A DNA stretch of 64,000 nt, from NCBI GenBank assembly GCA_947503925.1, contig CANNFQ010000015.1:1-64000 (forward strand). Direction: 5' to 3'. Under the pieces are notes generated by a model. That model did not search any database and was not told the origin of the DNA. It was given only the letters and a program-made list of their open reading frames with translations. Of the stretch, positions 61,460 to 64,000 are shown piece by piece (the stretch's first letter is position 1; each line of letters opens with the position of its first letter). The position numbers and the translations under genes are program-made. The stretch is from an uncultured Paracoccaceae bacterium (lineage in GTDB: Bacteria; Pseudomonadota; Alphaproteobacteria; Rhodobacterales; Rhodobacteraceae).

Positions 61460-62644
61460 ATGCAAAACGCCTTTCTGTCCGATATCGCCGATACCCTGAC
61501 CCAGATCGAAGCTGACGGTCTTTACAAGCGCGAGCGTCTGATTGCGTCGCCGCAAGCCGGCGAAGTCTCTGTCGCAGGTCGTGACGTCATCAATCTATGT
61601 GCGAATAACTATCTGGGTCTGGCCAATCATCCCGCTCTGATCGCTGCCGCACAACGTGCCATGGATGCGCATGGGTTCGGCATGGCCAGCGTCCGCTTTA
61701 TCTGTGGCACGCAGGATATTCACCGCGATCTGGAACAGCGGCTGGCGGCGTTTCTGCGCAAGGATGATGCAATCCTTTTTGCGGCCTGTTTCGATGCCAA
61801 TGGCGGTTTGTTCGAACCGCTTTTGGGCCCCGAAGATGCGATTATCTCGGATCGTTTGAACCATGCTTCTATCATCGACGGCATCCGCCTGTGCAAGGCC
61901 AAGCGGTATCGTTATGCCAATAATGACATGGGTGATCTTGAGGCGAAGCTGAAGGAGGCCCGTGCCGCTGGTGCCCGTCATGTGATGATTGCCACCGATG
62001 GCGTATTTTCCATGGATGGTTATCTGGCCAATTTGCCCGGCATTCGCGCCCTGGCTGATCAATATGATGCCGTTGTCATGGTCGATGACTGCCACGCAAC
62101 CGGATTCATGGGCGCGCGTGGCGCAGGCACGCCGGATCATTTTGGCGTCGATGTCGATATCGTCACTGGCACATTGGGCAAGGCGCTGGGCGGTGCCATC
62201 GGCGGCTATATCGCCGGGCCGCAGCCGGTGATTGATCTGCTGCGCCAACGCGCGCGCCCATACCTATTTTCCAACTCCCTGCCTCCTGCCATCGTGGCTG
62301 CCGGGATCGCGGCGATCGATCTGGTGGAAAACGGCGCGGATCAGCGCGCCTGCCTCTTTGAAAATGCCGTCTATTGGCGGGCCGGTCTGGCCGATCTTGG
62401 CTTTGATCTGCTGCCGGGCGAACACCCGATCATCCCCGTCATGCTGGGAGACGCGCCGCTAGCACAAGACATGGCCGCGCGCCTGTTTGACGAAGGGGTT
62501 TATGTGTCCGGTTTCTTCTTTCCGGTTGTCCCTCATGGGCAGGCCCGTATCCGCACGCAGATGAATGCCGCCCTGACCAAGGCAGAACTGGACCGTGCCC
62601 TTGCCGCTTTTGACAAGGTTGGCCGTGCGTTGGGGGTGATCTGA
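61460..62644 (+). CDS. kbl: Glycine C-acetyltransferase (2-amino-3-ketobutyrate CoA ligase)
   Basis: 394 residues after GAAGGAG. Alpha-oxoamine synthase features: [82 protein letters not shown] and [15 protein letters not shown] with the PLP lysine. It cleaves 2-amino-3-ketobutyrate with CoA to glycine and acetyl-CoA, the second step of threonine degradation. It is translationally coupled to tdh (TGATG). Confidence 0.96.
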   Translation: MQNAFLSDIADTLTQIEADGLYKRERLIASPQAGEVSVAGRDVINLCANNYLGLANHPALIAAAQRAMDAHGFGMASVRFICGTQDIHRDLEQRLAAFLRKDDAILFAACFDANGGLFEPLLGPEDAIISDRLNHASIIDGIRLCKAKRYRYANNDMGDLEAKLKEARAAGARHVMIATDGVFSMDGYLANLPGIRALADQYDAVVMVDDCHATGFMGARGAGTPDHFGVDVDIVTGTLGKALGGAIGGYIAGPQPVIDLLRQRARPYLFSNSLPPAIVAAGIAAIDLVENGADQRACLFENAVYWRAGLADLGFDLLPGEHPIIPVMLGDAPLAQDMAARLFDEGVYVSGFFFPVVPHGQARIRTQMNAALTKAELDRALAAFDKVGRALGVI

Positions 62645-63690
62645 TGACCGCCAATATGATGACCGCACTGGAAAAATCCAAGCCCGCCGAAGGTTTGTGG
62701 ATGGTTGATGCTCCAGTTCCGGAGATTGGCCCTGACGACGTGCTGATCCGCATCAATAAGACCGGCATTTGCGGCACCGACATCCATATCTGGAACTGGG
62801 ATGAATGGGCGGCGACCACCGTGCCCGTCCCTATGATCACGGGTCATGAGTTCGCCGGTGAGATTATCGAGATCGGGCGCAATGTGACAGGCTTGAAATT
62901 AGGACAACGCTGTTCCGGCGAGGGCCATCTGATCGGCACGGAAAGTCGCCAGTCGCGGGCGGGCAAGTTCCACCTTGATCCAGGCACCCGTGGTATCGGT
63001 GTGAATGAACAGGGCGCTTTTGCCCAATATCTGCGCCTGCCCGCCTTTAATGTTGTCCCCCTGCCCAATGACATCCCTGATGACATCGGTGCCATTCTAG
63101 ACCCGCTAGGCAATGCCGTACACACGGCGCTGAGTTTTGAGCTTCTGGGCGAGGATGTTCTGATCACCGGGGCTGGCCCGATTGGCATCATGGCCGCCGC
63201 CGTAGCCCGCCATGCCGGTGCGCGCAATGTCGTGATCACGGATATCAATGCCCACCGTCTTGCGTTGGCCACTCATGTCGTCCCATCTGTCAGAACAGTC
63301 AATGTGACTGAGGAAGAGTTGGCCGATGTGGCGCAAGAGCTAGGACTGCGCGAAGGTTTTGACGTTGGATTAGAAATGTCAGGCAGTCAGGCCGCGCTGG
63401 ACCAGATGGTTGAGGCACTGGTGATGGGGGGCAAGATCGCGCTGCTGGGTATTCCGCCGGGTGCATCGCCGGTGAATTGGAGCCGTATCGTGTTCAAGGC
63501 CATCACCATCAAGGGCGTCTATGGCCGCGAGATGTTTGAGACCTGGTACAAGATGATTGCAATGCTGCAGAACGGACTGGACGTCAGCCGGGTGATCACT
63601 CATCGTTTTGCCGCGCAGGATTTTGCCAAAGGGTTTGCCGCGATGAAATCCGGGCAATCCGGCAAGGTCGTGCTGGATTGGGCGGGATAG
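62644..63690 (+). CDS. tdh: L-threonine 3-dehydrogenase lacking structural-zinc cysteines
   Basis: 348 residues of the zinc alcohol dehydrogenase-type TDH. Catalytic-zinc motifs GICGTDIH and [12 protein letters not shown] motif [20 protein letters not shown], and [12 protein letters not shown]. In E. coli Tdh the loop after GEGH holds four cysteines for structural zinc; here it reads [21 protein letters not shown] with no Cys. The enzyme oxidises threonine to 2-amino-3-ketobutyrate, which Kbl then cleaves. Loss of structural zinc suggests a modified tetramer or loop but intact catalysis. Confidence 0.93.
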   Translation: MTANMMTALEKSKPAEGLWMVDAPVPEIGPDDVLIRINKTGICGTDIHIWNWDEWAATTVPVPMITGHEFAGEIIEIGRNVTGLKLGQRCSGEGHLIGTESRQSRAGKFHLDPGTRGIGVNEQGAFAQYLRLPAFNVVPLPNDIPDDIGAILDPLGNAVHTALSFELLGEDVLITGAGPIGIMAAAVARHAGARNVVITDINAHRLALATHVVPSVRTVNVTEEELADVAQELGLREGFDVGLEMSGSQAALDQMVEALVMGGKIALLGIPPGASPVNWSRIVFKAITIKGVYGREMFETWYKMIAMLQNGLDVSRVITHRFAAQDFAKGFAAMKSGQSGKVVLDWAG

Positions 63691-63791
63691 GGTCACCTGA
63701 TAGAAAGGTTTACCGACTATCCCCAGAAGGACTCGGGGCATTTGCTGACGGGTTAAGGAATTGTTAATCTTTGGCCGATGAGTGTAGGAAC

Positions 63792-64000
63792 ATGGCGGAG
63801 ACCGAAAATCATGCGCCTGCACTGCCCGAACAAGAGCCGACCACCCTTGTAACCGGACGAATTGATCAGATGATAAACCGCGCCTGGCAGTTGCGGTGGC
63901 GTGCGCCGTTGCGCAGCCGCAGATCCGCCCAGCAGGCCCACCAGATCGCCTCCCTGTCTGGTCAGGCAGAGGCTGCTTTTCTGCAGGGGCGTGCCGCCCG
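63792..64000 (+). CDS. Unidentified protein, N-terminal part (runs off window)
   Basis: An open frame from ATG 63792 to the window end gives 69 residues starting MAETENHAPALPEQEPTTLV, then a basic helical stretch INRAWQLRWRAPLRSRRSAQQ and HQIASLSGQAEAAFLQGRAA. I do not recognise it. The beginning looks like an N-terminal linker before a larger domain. It lies 101 bp after tdh, probably with its own promoter; no clear terminator is seen between them. Confidence 0.5.
   Translation, partial: MAETENHAPALPEQEPTTLVTGRIDQMINRAWQLRWRAPLRSRRSAQQAHQIASLSGQAEAAFLQGRAA

Noticed and set aside
1-64000. CRISPR arrays, tRNA or rRNA genes, prophage
   Set aside because: No regularly spaced repeats, no cloverleaf-like sequence and no phage structural genes were seen on either strand.

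Overview
The window looks like an alphaproteobacterial chromosome segment, most likely Rhodobacteraceae (marine Roseobacter group). I infer this from moderately high GC, compact operons with ATGA/TGATG start-stop overlaps, TRAP and ABC importers beside catabolic operons, a bifunctional 2-aminobenzoyl-CoA monooxygenase/reductase, a standalone kbl-tdh pair and a ureDABCEFG operon. Identifications rest on motifs and recalled family resemblance; no database search was run.

Region 1 (1-19.9 kb) is an aromatic amino-acid catabolic island. After the tail of a 3-oxoacid CoA-transferase subunit and a decayed IS30 transposase, a long minus-strand operon (15.8 to 4.7 kb) encodes 2-aminobenzoyl-CoA monooxygenase/reductase, an SDR, a MarR regulator, enoyl-CoA hydratase, acyl-CoA dehydrogenase, 2-aminobenzoate-CoA ligase, tryptophan 2,3-dioxygenase, kynureninase, a hotdog thioesterase, a RidA protein and a thiolase. 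It is followed on the same strand by an ABC importer and a 3-hydroxybutyryl-CoA dehydrogenase. Divergently (15.9-19.9 kb) lie glutaryl-CoA dehydrogenase, an arylformamidase-type hydrolase and a FadB-like protein. Together they give a near-complete route: tryptophan, N-formylkynurenine, kynurenine, anthranilate, anthraniloyl-CoA, dearomatised ring, beta-oxidation. A 16-bp palindrome in the divergent promoter and a related site before the importer are candidate MarR operators.

Region 2 (19.9-27.3 kb) holds a MOSC protein with a cysteine-rich MarR, an exported unknown, a CPGC redoxin and a PadR-regulated thiol-rich operon. That operon contains a GST-like protein and a PatB-like C-S lyase, both ending in Cys-Cys, an SDR lacking its catalytic Tyr, an ArsO-like flavoprotein and a CxxC thioredoxin-like protein. 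This is the best candidate for an undescribed detoxification system, perhaps for arsenicals or electrophiles.

Region 3 (27.6-34.0 kb) is a GntR-controlled operon with a cytoplasmic sulfatase, a three-part TRAP importer and a formylglycine-generating enzyme: import, enzyme maturation and desulfation in one unit.

Region 4 (34.0-37.9 kb) is a scar region: an Ohr/OsmC remnant, an orphan ORF, a GlxA-type regulator with a yeast-like cytosine deaminase, a broken polysaccharide deacetylase, and an integrase-type transposase remnant split by an 85-bp element with 10-bp terminal inverted repeats.

Region 5 (37.9-55.6 kb) is a catabolic island for unidentified nitrogen compounds: a GcvT-type FAD dehydrogenase, two EutA/maleate-isomerase-like proteins, a PhyH dioxygenase, GntR and Lrp regulators, an M24 hydrolase, an Ehu-like ABC importer, a cupin, diaminopropionate ammonia-lyase with an M20 hydrolase, and a fold-II PLP enzyme overlapping a BisC-type molybdoenzyme.

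Region 6 (55.7-64.0 kb) holds ureDABCEFG, a divergent XRE-cupin regulator, kbl-tdh (the Tdh lacks its structural zinc cysteines) and the start of an unidentified gene.
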